From the NCBI GenBank assembly GCA_030765065.1, contig CM060975.1, forward strand, positions 105,110,094 through 105,174,093: 64,000 nt of DNA. Reading direction: 5' to 3'. Of the stretch, positions 12,001-22,759 are shown piece after piece. The notes beneath the pieces were generated by a model. That model saw nothing but the letters and a program-made list of their open reading frames with translations, did not search any database and was not told where the DNA came from. Source of the DNA: Deroplatys truncata (Eukaryota; Arthropoda; Insecta; Mantodea; Mantidae). The translations under genes and the position numbers were made by a program. Every line of letters begins with the position of its first letter. The stretch's first letter is position 1.

Positions 12001-12370
12001 ACTTGGCAAATGGCTTGAGGATACGATCAGGAATAATTCTGAAGACGTGCTGAATGCTTAGACCCAATTTCTTAATCATGCTGCATTTATATTATCACTA
12101 CCTTTTTAAAGAAACCAAACGCTTAATAGTAAGAAGGCCACTTTCTATCAGAAATTCTTTCCAAATATTGTTCAGCTAAAATAATTTTATAGTTTGTACT
12201 TACCATATTTGCAATTGATCCTCCCGCATGGAGCAGCGGCAAGGAAGGATATCCGATTCTGAAGGACACCCCGTTTGTCTTTCTTCTCCGACGGTCCATG
12301 ATGAAAAAAACGACAAGAATAGTAAAAGCAGCCTCCAAGAGAGGCCACCTTGTTTGGATCCATAACTCAT
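5257..12370 (-). CDS. Secreted or cell-surface leucine-rich-repeat protein, N-terminal 444 codons, 3' partial
   Basis: Host gene on the minus strand, joined from exons 12370-12204, 10764-10380, 6816-6472 and 5691-5257 (167+385+345+435 nt = 444 codons). All six visible splice sites are GT/AG, and the phases (2, 0, 0) keep the frame open. The product starts with a hydrophobic signal peptide (LLLLFLSFF at about residues 14-22) and a cysteine-rich LRR N-cap: C35, C44 and C46, with a fourth cysteine just after the first splice. About 15 tandem LRRs of roughly 24 residues (LxxLxLxxNxLxxL...FxxLP) follow. There is no stop, so the gene continues off the left edge. Such proteins act in adhesion, guidance or cuticle matrix. 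The cap and degenerate first repeats recall insect Artichoke/Convoluted-type proteins, but I cannot assign an orthologue. Confidence 0.9.
5692..6471 (-). other. LRR gene intron 3
   Basis: 780 bases with GTGAGT and ACAG ends on the minus strand. No repeat family or RNA gene is recognised inside. Confidence 0.85.
6472..6816 (-). CDS. LRR gene exon 3: middle repeats
   Basis: The acceptor is TTTATTACAG just before 6816 and the donor is GTGAGT at 6471-6466. It encodes exactly 115 codons, phase 0 at both ends. The repeats run from VELSPLGFKSLPDLEQF to ASFVDLPALRE. The exon starts and ends inside a repeat, so the splice junctions rebuild complete LRRs with exons 2 and 4. Confidence 0.93.
7560..8240 (+). 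repeat. Diverged AT-rich dispersed repeat, copy 1
   Basis: Shares a series of short blocks in the same order with 13860-14235. The clearest is the block around 8090-8185 (CAGTAACTTGAA, then ATTTAAAA, then CTAAGA). No coding capacity. The limits are approximate. Confidence 0.4.
8989..9056 (+). repeat. AAT/AAC microsatellite
   Basis: Perfect AAT triplets passing into AAC triplets, inside intron 2 of the LRR gene. Confidence 0.95.
10380..10764 (-). CDS. LRR gene exon 2: end of N-cap and first repeats
   Basis: The acceptor is TTGCGACAG just before 10764. The first base completes the split codon from exon 1, giving IWCTHSDLARV, which supplies the last cap cysteine. Four divergent LRRs and the start of a fifth follow (ELILENNFLPSLP to LRYLHVQSPAL). 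The donor is GTGAGT at 10379-10374, phase 0. GC content is clearly higher than in the flanking introns. Confidence 0.92.
10765..12203 (-). other. LRR gene intron 1
   Basis: About 1.44 kb with GTAAGT and ACAG ends. It splits a codon (phase 2). It contains a tRNA-derived SINE in the same orientation as the gene (10876-11178). Nothing else is recognised. Confidence 0.85.
10876..11178 (-). repeat. tRNA-derived SINE, family A, copy 1
   Basis: On the minus strand it begins GTCGTCCTCCG, has an A-box-like segment and a B box (GGGTTCAAACC), then a body with GTAAAAG-type and ACCGGTCATTCACG blocks, ending near TCCATAAATAAAACTCAG. Two further copies at 45524-45815 and 50280-50580 share head, body and tail, which defines about 300 bases as the full unit. 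Confidence 0.85.
12204..12370 (-). CDS. LRR gene exon 1: signal peptide and LRR N-cap
   Basis: Read from ATG at 12370 to the donor GTAAGT at 12203-12198. It gives 55 residues plus two bases: MSYGSK, a leucine/phenylalanine-rich core, then CPSESDILPCRC. An in-frame TGA lies two codons upstream, so this ATG is the first possible start. A possible acceptor (TTCACAG) lies just upstream at about 12392, so a 5' untranslated exon may exist farther right. The longest open frame at this place is another frame and is not the gene. Confidence 0.85.
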
Positions 12371-12689
12371 GCTTCACGCCCTCATCTTGGCCTGTGAACA
12401 TTTAACCAATGCTTGATGTGCGTGACGCCCTTAATGAATTATAGTATTAGTAACTAACAAAATTGAAATGAAGGATATAAGATAAAGATACATAACTAGC
12501 GGTATTTCATGAAAAAGAGAAGAAAAGCACGGCTGTATCTAAGTACATATGTATTTTGAATTCTGTTTCGAGAACTTGCTAACTGATGAACAGTTTTAAA
12601 AAAGAAAAATTCCTTCAGAGATCTGCTAAGAGCATTGCTATGGATTAGGTTTAAAACATTTTATAGATAATGTAGCTGCATATAAGATT
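12371..12689. other. Region upstream of the LRR start, no gene seen
   Basis: The promoter or a 5' untranslated exon of the LRR gene could lie here or farther right. No TATA box or other element is convincing. Confidence 0.4.
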
Positions 12690-12855
12690 CCGGAGCTAAC
12701 ATAGCCATCATCATCTCTTTACAGAAGTTTCGTTCATAACTATGATGAGCATCTTCAGTACAGCTGAAGTACTGCCTTGATGAGCTCGGAAACACCTGTC
12801 CCCAGTGAAAAGTTCGTCGCATTTATTAAAGAATAACAACAACAACAAAAAACAG
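12690..12855 (+). repeat. Possible retroposon 3' tail with CAA repeat
   Basis: A GC-richer segment with a small palindrome (CTTCAG...CTGAAG near 12750-12770) ends in a run of AAC/CAA triplets at 12836-12850. Short 3' tandem repeats are usual for several retroposon classes. There is only one copy in the window, so the family is uncertain. Confidence 0.3.
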
Positions 12856-13859
12856 AATGTTCTAGTGAACTAGCTAACAAACTGCATGCATGGCATTCCA
12901 CTAATGATTCAGGACAGCTGTGGAGAATGCTTCTCTATTATCATCCTTCGAATGTGCCCTCTAAGATATAACCATATAGTATAATTATCCATTTATCGGT
13001 AAAATATCGATAAATGCCGCTTTGCTAAAGGATACTGCTTGGTTGATGTAGCTGAATACTGCTATGTCACGTAAGCTTCACCGTCTTTATATTAATTTCC
13101 GTACCCTATTATTTTCAAATCGAAGTGTTTGTGACAAAAAATAATTAATGAAATGTCCTTATTCTACCGTCCTATATTGTCCCTTTATCACCAAGGAAAA
13201 TATTAAAATGTCCTATTTTATTGTTTTGAAAAAATGGGGACCTTATACTACGATGACTACATATTTCGCACAATCCTCCATGGAATCGAAAGAAAGAAAG
13301 AAAGAAAGAAAACTATGCCGTGAAGAGTTGTAAAGCCATTTGGTCAAAAATCTAATGTACTAGGGATCCTCTCCTCCCGATTTTGGAGGGGTCTTCCATT
13401 TTTATTATAACTGTCTCACGTCCCAATAAGAGTATGACGGTACACCCCAAATAACCCTATTTTTCTGTTCTATGTTTTACCAGTTATACTACTGGGTCAA
13501 ATAATATGTAATATTAACATATTCTCAATGGCAATGACTTTCATGTCGTGCTGATAGCCTTTTTAATAATTTAGACATAAACAGTTTTTCTTCTCTCCGT
13601 AAAAGTGTATTTTTATGGACATAATACGGTTTGGAAAATATCCCCTCAAACACACACTATAGTCGGGAGCACACAAAAAGGCGAAAGGGAGAAGCCATGA
13701 CAGAGAGAGAGAGTCGTTCGCTATTCAAAAGCAGGTCACAGCAATGCTACTGCGCAATACGCACTCACCCGCCTTCAGCATGCATAGTAACTTCACGCGT
13801 TAAGTAAACAGACTTGTAACACAACATATTTAGTGGTAGGCGTTAAGAGAATGCATCAC
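12856..13859. other. AT-rich non-coding stretch
   Basis: Nothing recognised except a GAAA microsatellite at 13287-13312. Short open frames here have no domain and are probably chance. Confidence 0.5.
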
Positions 13860-14235
13860 TGTACATTCGTGATAATCTCGGGTAAACGGATGTTTAATAT
13901 TGTGCGTTCAAAAATATTCAAAAGCTAGAATTTCAACGTTTATTTTTTACTTTTGATATTTCGAATGTTTACTTTCATATACAATAAAGTAATAAAGTAA
14001 TTAACATTACTTCCATTTTAATGTATGATTTTGATTTTTTTTCTTAGCGATTTAGCTCGTTAAGAATGCTCTACACGATTTCCATCCAAATCTTCATAAA
14101 GTTTTAATGTAGATTTTGAAAACATAAGCAATAAAAACCGTCATATTATTTTTTGAAATTCAGCAACTTGAAGTACATTGAAACGAAATTTAAAACTATT
14201 TACTAAGACAAATATCCGATTAAATGTGCAGCCAA
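13860..14235 (+). repeat. Diverged AT-rich dispersed repeat, copy 2
   Basis: Same family as 7560-8240: matching ordered blocks (GTTCAAAAATATTC, TTTTGATATT, CATATACAATA, CAGCAACTTGAA, ACTAAGACAAAT). Diverged, with no coding capacity. Confidence 0.4.
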
Positions 14236-15025
14236 ACTGAGGGAAAACTAGAAAACATTTCCTGTGGTGTATTCCCCTTAAACGCAAGCTTATTCCTTAA
14301 AATCACAAAGGTGACATGTGCTCCATACTTTGAAACTAGGTACTGTACTGCATTTTTAAGACAACAATGTAAAAGCGAAAGTCGTGCGTACTTTCAATTC
14401 ATAAAAGAAAGTGACAAAATGGTAATATCTATGTAGGCCATCATTGCCGTGGTTGATACTAAGGATATCGTGAGCCATAAAGCTGGAAATAATAGCATGC
14501 ACATGATTTACCATTTTCTATTACACTACTCTGTCCTGAAGCGGATCGAAAGTGCTATTAAAACATTATTTTCGGCACAAAAAGCGTGACTGTTAAGAAA
14601 AGTTGCAATAACGGAAATCCAACGCTTTGTCCTACGACTGAGGCAGAACGGATTCTAAAAGGAGATGCTTCGCTCCGCTGCCAATTGCATGCAGTGATTT
14701 TAACTTCTTTCAGTGTTCGACTGAACTATATGCTCTATGTAAATTCAGTTAGGGGTGTTCATTTAGTTGAGAGGCAAAATCTACTTACAAGTAATTGCAC
14801 ATGCACAGTTAGTCAGAATCGCCCTCCATTTCTTAAAATTAATCTCTCTGCGTGGCTCATGTGTCATGCTGGATGGGTCTTGCAGGGTTTACAACTGTAT
14901 CTGTATTGCCGAGTAACTGTATCACATATTCAGATGCACCACTGAAATTGCTATTTTCTAAAGTTTTCAGAAGTTTGGCTGAAAATTTAATCTTAAGTCT
15001 GTCTTATGTAAACATCAAAAGATGT
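14236..15025. other. Non-coding stretch
   Basis: Open frames of 119 and 66 codons overlap in different phases here without any recognisable domain. No repeat was recognised. Confidence 0.4.
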
Positions 15026-15103
15026 GCCGACACAGGTGGTCGAGGTGGTTAATACACGGACTTCTGAAGTGGAGGTCTGCGGTTCAAATCCCGCCGGGGC
15101 CGT
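15026..15103 (+). repeat. tRNA-like SINE head or tRNA pseudogene
   Basis: About 75 bases with an A-box-like GGTCGAGGTGG and a good B box (GGTTCAAATCC) followed by CGCCGGGGCC. The acceptor and anticodon stems do not pair well, which points to a SINE head or pseudogene and not a working tRNA. No body could be defined. Confidence 0.55.
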
Positions 15104-15650
15104 ACTCCAGATATTCCTGTCTTCACAACTGGCAAAGTTAGAAAATGTTTTGTTATTTTAGTTTCTTTAAAATTACCCTAATAATTTTTTGACGTTCGCG
15201 TGATTAATAAAATACATACTTATCTTAAAATTTCCATAAATAGCTGTGAAATTCTATTCATTTTAATTGAAATTTGTATAACTGTGATAAACATAAAAGC
15301 ATACAGTCCATGTCAAAAATTTTCTTCTGGGGCATTAACGTTTCCGAAATATTTGTTGCTGTAATTTAAAATATTCCAGACTGAGAATTTATTTATTGCA
15401 TCACCTATGTAATACGTTCCAAAATGTATGATATGCTTCTCTTCGTACGACCACAATGCTATCGGCTTGTGAGTGTTGTTTGCTAACGCTGCATGGAATC
15501 AAATCCGCATTACCTAGTTTGAAACAATTTCTAGGCAAACGTTTAACGTGATTAACGTAAAGCGATTAGAAGAATGAATTTTTTATATGAATAGTATAAT
15601 GTAAACTTTGAACTGGTAATACGCAGAAGTCGTGTGAATAATTACACCTA

Positions 15651-15654
<4 letters not shown>
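15104..15654. other. AT-rich non-coding stretch
   Basis: No feature recognised. Confidence 0.5.
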
Positions 15655-15683
<29 letters not shown>

Positions 15684-15885
15684 GTTAATTTCATTCTTTT
15701 GACCGGATAGGTCATTAACGATCGATGCATGGATTTATGAAATGAGCTGAGGTTCGCTAAGCCAACTGGTATTCATCCGAAGAATTGAGGAGACAGGAAC
15801 GCCGTCAGCCAGGTAGCCTCGCTCAAAGGGATTTGAAACCGGCCTCGTAGCGTAGAGAGACGCAACTAGATGGTTCTCTCTCTTT
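15655..15885 (-). repeat. SINE with poly-A tail (minus strand)
   Basis: A T-run of 29 bases (15655-15683) is the poly-A tail of a minus-strand insert. About 150 bases from the tail lies a B-box-like GGTTTCAAATCC, with a degenerate A-box region beyond. Different from family A. The 5' limit is approximate and no target duplication could be set. Confidence 0.55.
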
Positions 15886-17429
15886 ATTATTGCTCGTTTA
15901 CACACAAAATTCCTTCCTCGTCGTTTCCTAGCGATCTATTACAGAACCTTTCACCCTTCAATCATTTCTTACCCACGCACAAAATCACATCACTTAAAAC
16001 CATCCATCCCCAATCTCTTTTAACTGCACCTTAAATTTAGTTGTATCCTCAGGTTTCGTTTCTAAAGATATCGAACCCTTACTCCCTATTTCTCAAACCT
16101 TAAATTTTAAACCAATACTTTTCACCCTCCCGTAATAATCCCTTTGCGTCTGACCCTCCGCATTCCAAGACTGCCCCTTTGACCTCATATTGGGCCCGTA
16201 GCTACACATCCTGAAAGAGCAGCTTACAGATTCTAAAGTGCACTGAGTCCTGTCGCACATAAACCAAAATTATATTATAGTAATAGCTATTTTAAAATTA
16301 TTAGTTTGCGAAGTGTAGGTATATCTTGCATAATGGTTTGAAGAACAGTTACAAATTGCAAGTAAGCTTATTATTTGTTAGTGAATATTACAAACTGCTG
16401 TTGCGAAATAGAATGAGAATACTATTTCTACAAATACAAGACCATCTACTAGAATTAGTTGAAAAGTACATTCACGATAAAGGCATTAGCGTTAACAAAC
16501 ATATTATTGACCTTTCTAAAAAATAAAACACAGAGAAAAGAATCAACATCAGAAATACGCACTGGTACACCTGAATAGCGTCCTTTCTTTATTGGTTCAA
16601 GATCTCCAAATTATCCTTTTCTTTGAATGCATAGTAACGTATCGTACAAGCAGCGGTATATTACTGTTTTTTTCACAGTCTTCTGTTTATTTAATAGCAA
16701 ATGAAAGACTTGAAATAATAACCCATCGTTCGTGAGGTACAGTGTGCAAGCTGCAGAAGAACTATACAGGAGGAAAATTTATATATGGACATCAGCTATA
16801 CCTTTGTCCGTCCTTTACAGCACCATCATCCAACTGAATGACGTTTGACGTCGCAGCGTATGTGTAACGTAAGGGAACACCAACAGAGTAGTTCTTGAAA
16901 ACCCTTAGTAGGGAGAGCGAAGGGAGCCACACCTATTGGTTGACCGCTTTAGAGTTTTAAACGTTCCTAATGTTATTACAACCTCTATATTGCGCTGCCA
17001 ATTGTCACGAAACTAGTACGCTGCCGTTGATCATGTTAGTAATTTGTAGATTTTACCTGTATTGTACAATTTCAGTATGATTAGTGACGTGGTGAATTTA
17101 ACGCAACAAAAACCAATAATGCTTACAAATTGTAGCTTGCATTTTATACATTTCCTCTGATAATATTATAAAAATTATGAATAAAATCTGAAAGTTTCTA
17201 GTAATATGAACGTTACCTATACTCATCGATGACAGCGACACAACATACTTCCACGGCGAAAGGTTATCTATCGTTCCGGGGAATAGTTCCAGTTCGATCC
17301 TTAATGATAACAAATCAGATTGATAGGGTTCTCTCTGGGTATCTTCATAACCGAAAATAGAACACGAAGCGTGTTTTAGTGTTCATAAACTCCGAGTCTA
17401 AGCATTAGTTCATTTCTTTACTTCTGTGA
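15886..17429. other. Non-coding stretch
   Basis: A pyrimidine-rich stretch (15900-16150) and ordinary AT-rich sequence. No gene or repeat was recognised. Confidence 0.45.
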
Positions 17430-17860
17430 AAGCTGATGCGGTGTTATTGGTCTGATACGTCGAGGATTTATGAATATCGTGGCACTTTGGCCTCAGGAAC
17501 GTTTTGTACCTCTCTTCATGATCGTAATCCATTCAGTATTGTTCTGAGCGACTTCGATGAGGCTTGCGTTCGATCATTCAGTGTGGGGAAAATAATGCTC
17601 CTAAGTTTGCGGGTGTTTTGCAGTCAAATAGCGTGTGAGTTGCAGTTTCTTTGTTTCATTGCACCTCAAATCGACGGAGCTGTAATAATTCCCAGATATT
17701 TCCACTTTCTTCCAAATAGCAGCTTTTTTCCTTCGGTGATGTTTGTTATTTTGCATAACAAGAGTTTTAGTTCTGCTTTGTCTCTTTTAAAAGAGGCTGT
17801 GTATGCACGCATCGACGGATCTCAGCATTTTTCTTGAGTCCTAAATATGCACCTTTTTAT
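17430..17860 (-). mobile_element. Decayed LINE scrap, RNase-H-end zinc motif
   Basis: In one minus-strand frame around 17600-17680 the sequence reads ETATHTLFDCKTPANL. This resembles the C-terminal Cys/His segment after RNase H in several insect non-LTR retrotransposons (pattern ETxxHxLxxC). The rest is broken by stops and frameshifts. The plus-strand 133-codon open frame over the same bases is probably a shadow. The assignment rests on one short motif. Confidence 0.35.
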
Positions 17861-19761
17861 GCCTGTCTTTATTTACCACAATAAATGCTAGCAGCTATCT
17901 CTGCTCCATTAAGTTTCTAAAATCACACTTTAGCCAACTCAGTGGTCTGATACTTGCTATATACATCGCTAAGTAACCCATATAAATTCAGTCAAAGTGT
18001 GACTGGTCAGTATCATACGATCTTCCCAAATGTGTTTGGTTTTGACTATGAAAGATGATCTTTTGAAGCTGTTTGGTTCTCTGAGATGCATTTATTATCA
18101 CTCCTTGCCAATCGTTTTATAGCTCAGATATTGATCGATAGTTTAAGATTAACTTTTACAAAAGATGTGGTCTATCTGCTATAGTACAAGCTTTCTATAT
18201 TGGCCTAACCTTAACAGTAGTCTCTTTAAGAACGAATCATCATAGGCAGGCGATCAGTTAAGACAAAGTCTCCCTTCATACAGCATCTCATAGTGAAATC
18301 TTTGCAATTGTTTTAACCTAGTACTTATACTTGCTCTTTCTGCCTCGTCAGAAAACACCCTTAGAAATAAGGAGACGGCCTCCATAACAATGCACCAAGA
18401 CCGAGTTCCTTTTGCACTAAAGTTACCAGTGTAAATCATGCAGTAAACAATCGTGTTATCTCCAGTAATCTTATTACCTACTTCATTATTTATTTTAATT
18501 ACTATTCATTATGTTGGTTCATTAAGTACAAGATTTCTGTCAGCACGCGCAATACAAGTAATTCGGTTTACACAGGCTTTCTATCCAGCTATACATCCAC
18601 ACCCACAAATGTTACTCACGTTGTCTTTCGGGAAAATTTACACCTGCAGGTTGGCATTGCTCCCGCCACCTGTCACTGTCAAGCTAGTGTGCCCGGTGTA
18701 TAGTGTGTGTGTTGTGTCTGCGTTTTTATTATGTATGTAGGTAGTTATAGTGATGCTTACTTAGTGCAAAGAAAATGCCGCATTGGACCCAAAAATCACA
18801 TCGGTATTGGGATTTTGCAAGAAACGCACTTTAAGGCCTTTGAATAAATTTAAAACAGAAACATTATTTTCACTACTCTAACTACCCCTTATTAGGAAAA
18901 AAGTGGGCTTTCTTTCTAACTACTTGGATTTAACTACTATTTGTTGGTGGAAAAACATATGAACATAATGTGTACGTTGAATTTTCCGCAAAATGCTCGT
19001 TCATTCGCTTTCACGTTACGGAAGGCATAAAAGATAGTCGAACACTTACACTACAGGAAAATGTAAATCTCGTTAAATATACAGATTGTGTCAAACAATT
19101 TTTTGTTGCGTTAAAAATTACCATATTATTCAGTATTCGGCAGCAGTGTATGTTGATACGTTAAGCGCACTCTTCGTTTCTAGTGAGCTCAAAGTCAACA
19201 TATAATAGCCACCTGTTTTACAAACAGCTGAGCGTTGTCTCAGCCTCATACAACAAATGAGTACTCAAGTCATTTCTATGCAGAACTTTATACCACTATA
19301 CAGCTTTGCACAGGAGCTTTTTAAATTCCAGTACTATAGGGATCCTGTCATTGCTGTGCCATCATTCCTGATTCCGGCCGCCGGATGTCTCCTCTCACCT
19401 CCTCCATCCCGGGCACCCCCTTGTGGGACATAGGTACAATATCTTCACTGGATCATTGGCGACTCCCCTCCGATTATTAGAAAAAAAATCCAGTAAAACT
19501 ACTGACGTAAGGTTGTAGCATTTAGGTGCATAAATATAAATTCCATTGTACCAGGCTGAAATTGAACCTGCAATGTGGTCACAGAATGCCTGCACGTGAC
19601 CAATGGCGCCACAATGGAAGACACATATTCACAGTGATTAATATGAAGTGAGTAACAATAAGGTTTTACTTTAGTGATGCATAATACCGCTATGAAATAG
19701 TATTGGGTGGAAAAGTTCATATGTTACACATAATGTTTTATAACGGAATTTTTGCTGCATA
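17861..19761. other. Non-coding stretch
   Basis: Several open frames of 60-95 codons without domains. No repeat family of this window and no RNA gene was recognised. Confidence 0.4.
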
Positions 19762-21035
19762 CAAGGGCGGATTGATAAGTCCATGACTTTGACGAGGGAT
19801 ACGGTTCCAATCACAGTTTCTTTTTTGCACCCAAGTCTTACATCTATTCTGAGTATAATCGCAGAAATTCGTCATTTGTTTCTTAGAACATTGTTGAGAG
19901 CGTTCTAAAATAAGCAGACGTGTAATGCTTCGTAGAAAATGGAGAAAAGTGAATTTCGTGTTCTGATAAAGCACTACTTTTTGCGTGGTAAGACGGTGAA
20001 GGAAACGGAAGAAAAGCTGAACAAGTATTATGGGGACTCTGCTCCATTACATGACATGGTTCACAAGTGATTCACCGAATTTCGATGTGGCCATTCGAAC
20101 ACAAGAGATGCCGTGCGCACAGGACGGTCGGTTGAGTTCACAACAGAAGAAATAGTAAACAAAGTTCACGATATTGTTTGGAAGACCGCCGAGTCAAAAT
20201 CCGTGAGATAGCCAAGACCGTAAACATCTTGAGTGAACGGGTGTATGACATTCTGCACGAATTTTTGGGTATGAGAAAGCTGTCAGCAATATGGGTGCCG
20301 CGACTGCTCACGGTTGAGAACAAGCGGAATCGTGTGACCATTTCACAGGGATGTTTTAACATGTTCCAGCGCAACCCAAATTAGTTTTTGCGGCGTTATA
20401 TCATGGTCGATGAAACTTGGACCCATTACTATCAACCTGAAACCAAACAACAATCAAAGCAGTGGATTTCCTTCGGCGAACCTGCTCCAAAGAAAGCGAA
20501 AACCATTCCGTCGGCAGGAAAAATCATGGCGCTGTCTTGGGATTCACAAGCGGTGATTAGCGTTTTACCTGGAAAAGGGTAAAACGATCACAGATTCATA
20601 TTATGCCGCAATGCTGGATCAGTTTCACAAGGAATTATTAAAGAAACGACACCATTTGGTGAAGAAAAAGGTTCTCTTTCGCCAGGATAATGCACCCGCA
20701 CACAAGTCAGCCATTGCCATTGCCATTGCCATTGCAAAATTTGTGGAATTGGGCTACGAACTGCTACATCACCCGCCATATTCTCCAGATTTGGCTCCGA
20801 GCGACTTCTTCCTTTCGCAAACCTGAAAAATTGGCTCGCTGCCACATCATGGCAGAAATAACCTCATATTTTGCAGACTTCGAAAAATCATATTTTTTGG
20901 AAGGGTTAAAAAAATTGAGAAACGTTGGACAACGTGTATTGAATAGAAAGGAGACTATGTTGAGAAATAAAATTGTTTTTTTGGAAAAAATTGTTACTTT
21001 CTTTAAAACGTCACTGACTTATAAACCCGTCCTCG
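19762..21035 (+). mobile_element. mariner transposon 1, decayed
   Basis: 1274 bases flanked by TA on both sides. The ends form an imperfect inverted repeat of about 28 bases (CAAGGGCGGATTGATAAGTC against the reverse complement of the right end, CGAGGACGGGTTTATAAGTC). It carries a mariner transposase gene starting at ATG 19939, which would cut and paste the element at TA sites. The gene is broken by at least four changes, so the copy cannot make transposase. Length and structure are those of a full-length mariner. Confidence 0.92.
19939..20975 (+). pseudogene. mariner transposase pseudogene
   Basis: Starts MEKSEFRVLIKHYFLRGK and continues through an N-terminal helix-turn-helix region (REIAKTVNILSERVYDILHE) to the DDE/D domain: MVDETW, FRQDNAPAH and YSPDLAPSDFF. 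Breaks seen include TGA in place of a tryptophan codon near 20068, a frame change near 20178, a stop near 20382 and frame changes near 20530 and 20815. A CCATTG hexamer repeat (about 20710-20735) lengthens the catalytic spacing: 38 residues lie between the second and third aspartates instead of the family's 34. Confidence 0.9.
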
Positions 21036-21461
21036 TATATATGAATATTTGTACTGTTATAAACATGTAATTGAAATTAATGTCTAATGTGTTGCATCAC
21101 ATGTCTTTCTCGATTCACTCTTCTAAAAACTTATTTTCACAAAAGCTTGTTCTTCTGTCCCTTCTTATTAATCAAGATAAACCTTCATTAACACATTTAC
21201 ACATTTTGTTGTAGGCATAAAAAGGATACAATACGCTACAGCGATAGTCAAAGAGTCTTAAAGGCAGACGCTATGTAATGATTTTGAAATTTCATGCTCT
21301 TTACATGACTACGAGAGAAAACGAATAACGACTTACCACTCGAAAAAATTTTAAGTACTAAAAATTATATAAAAAGAATATCTGAAAATGTTAACGCCAT
21401 AAAACTTATTTTTTGACAATGTTTGTGTGGTAGGATTTTCTCTTACGGTACACCAGTTATA

Positions 21462-22759
21462 CAGGGTGATTTATGAAGAACTGACATGTATTTCTTTAAT
21501 TGTATCAAACCGAGTTAAGCTAGCCACAACTTATTATACCTGAAATGCAGAGGAATTTTGGGAGATTATTTACCTCTATAGTAAATGTTGAAAATGCTCT
21601 CCATCCTGCATAAGGCACAACTCAACACGTCGTTCCATGTTACAGGCAACTCGTTGGAGGACTCTGTTGTCAATAGCTTGACTCTCCCATGTAATGTTGC
21701 GCTTAGATCGTCCAATGTCTGGGGACGTGTGACATAAACCCTGTCTTTTAAGTAATCCCATAGAAATAAGTCAGGCGATGTCAAATCCGGAGATCTAGGT
21801 GGCTACAGGTTCTTGGAAATTATCCGGTCGTCAAAGAAACTTGCAATTAGTGCCATGGATTCATTTGATGTATGGCATGTAGCGCCGTCCTGCTGAAAAT
21901 ATCTTTGACTCAGCTCTACGTGTCTAGCTGCTCAGCAAACTCCATGAAAATCCGTCGGTACTCTGCAGTGTTCACATTGTTTTAAAAAAAACAGTTGGTT
22001 CCACTATTCTCTGTGCGGATATTGCACACCAAACTCCGATTTTAACCGGATGCATAGGTGCATAGCCGGATAAATGGAACCATGCTTCTGTGAACCATGT
22101 GATGGACAATAGATATGGCAGAATTTTGCACAATGAACGTCTGAAACCAACGACAATAATTCAGTCGTCTATCCTTATCTGACTCCTGTAACTGATGAAC
22201 AACCGTAATCCTATACGGCTGTAGGCCTGCACTTTTCTCAGCTCTCTGACACATTGAGTAGCTGTACCCTGTCTTCTGCGACAAACGTCTTAATGATTTT
22301 TTGGGTGACTGATCCAGTCGTGCCCTTACGTCAGCAACAACCGTGGGAAACCTAGATGAACGAAGTTTGCCTTTTTCATTCACCAGAGATCCAATTGTTT
22401 CCAATTTGTTTACCAGACCCATATTGTATTTCTTTGGGGAGGATTCCGAACACCAAATTCTCTCTGGTATGCCCTTTCAGTAGCTGTAATTGAATTCGTA
22501 ATCCAGTATTGTTTTACAAGGAAGAGTCGTTAATTTAATGTGTATTCCATTTTCACGTTGACTAGAACAAAATCTCAAAAACAGCTGCCGACATAAAACT
22601 AACAATTAAGAATAAAACATGAACATCTGCGCATATAGTGACAGGCAATCGAAACTCCAGAACATTCTGCTTAATTTGGTGCTAAAATTGGGGCATTGAG
22701 TGAATTTCGAACAGAATAATTAAAGAAATAAAAGTGCCAGTTCTTCATAAATCACTCTG
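21462..22759 (-). mobile_element. Tc1/mariner-type DNA transposon, copy 1
   Basis: 1298 bases bounded by CAGGGTGATTTATGAAGAAC and its near-perfect inverse at the right end, flanked by TA on both sides. A minus-strand transposase region occupies 21576-22550. It is inserted in a copy of the unclassified repeat family. A second copy lies at 48161-49482. Compared with it, this copy lacks about 47 bases near 22050 and three bases that encode the first catalytic aspartate. It is therefore dead. Confidence 0.9.
21576..22550 (-). pseudogene. IS630/Tc1/mariner-type transposase pseudogene (copy 1)
   Basis: Read from a likely ATG at 22550 (MEYTLN). A stop follows soon after. The DNA-binding half includes SLVNEKGKLRSSRFP and SLRRLSQKTGYSYSMCQRA, a helix-turn-helix segment of this superfamily. 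The catalytic half has TWFT-EAWFHLSGY with the aspartate codon missing, FQQDGATCHTS and RSPDLTSPDLFLW, ending at EHFQHLL near 21576. Frame changes split it into at least three pieces. Confidence 0.85.

Noticed and set aside
12123-12401. 92-codon minus-strand open frame over LRR exon 1
   Set aside because: It runs in the wrong phase. The frame that gives a signal peptide, the N-cap cysteines and a correct splice join to exon 2 is another one starting at 12370.
14586-14945. 119-codon plus-strand open frame
   Set aside because: No domain, and no signal of composition or splicing above the surrounding AT-rich sequence.
17436-17837. 133-codon plus-strand open frame as a gene
   Set aside because: The opposite strand carries a LINE-like Cys/His motif, so this frame is more likely a shadow.
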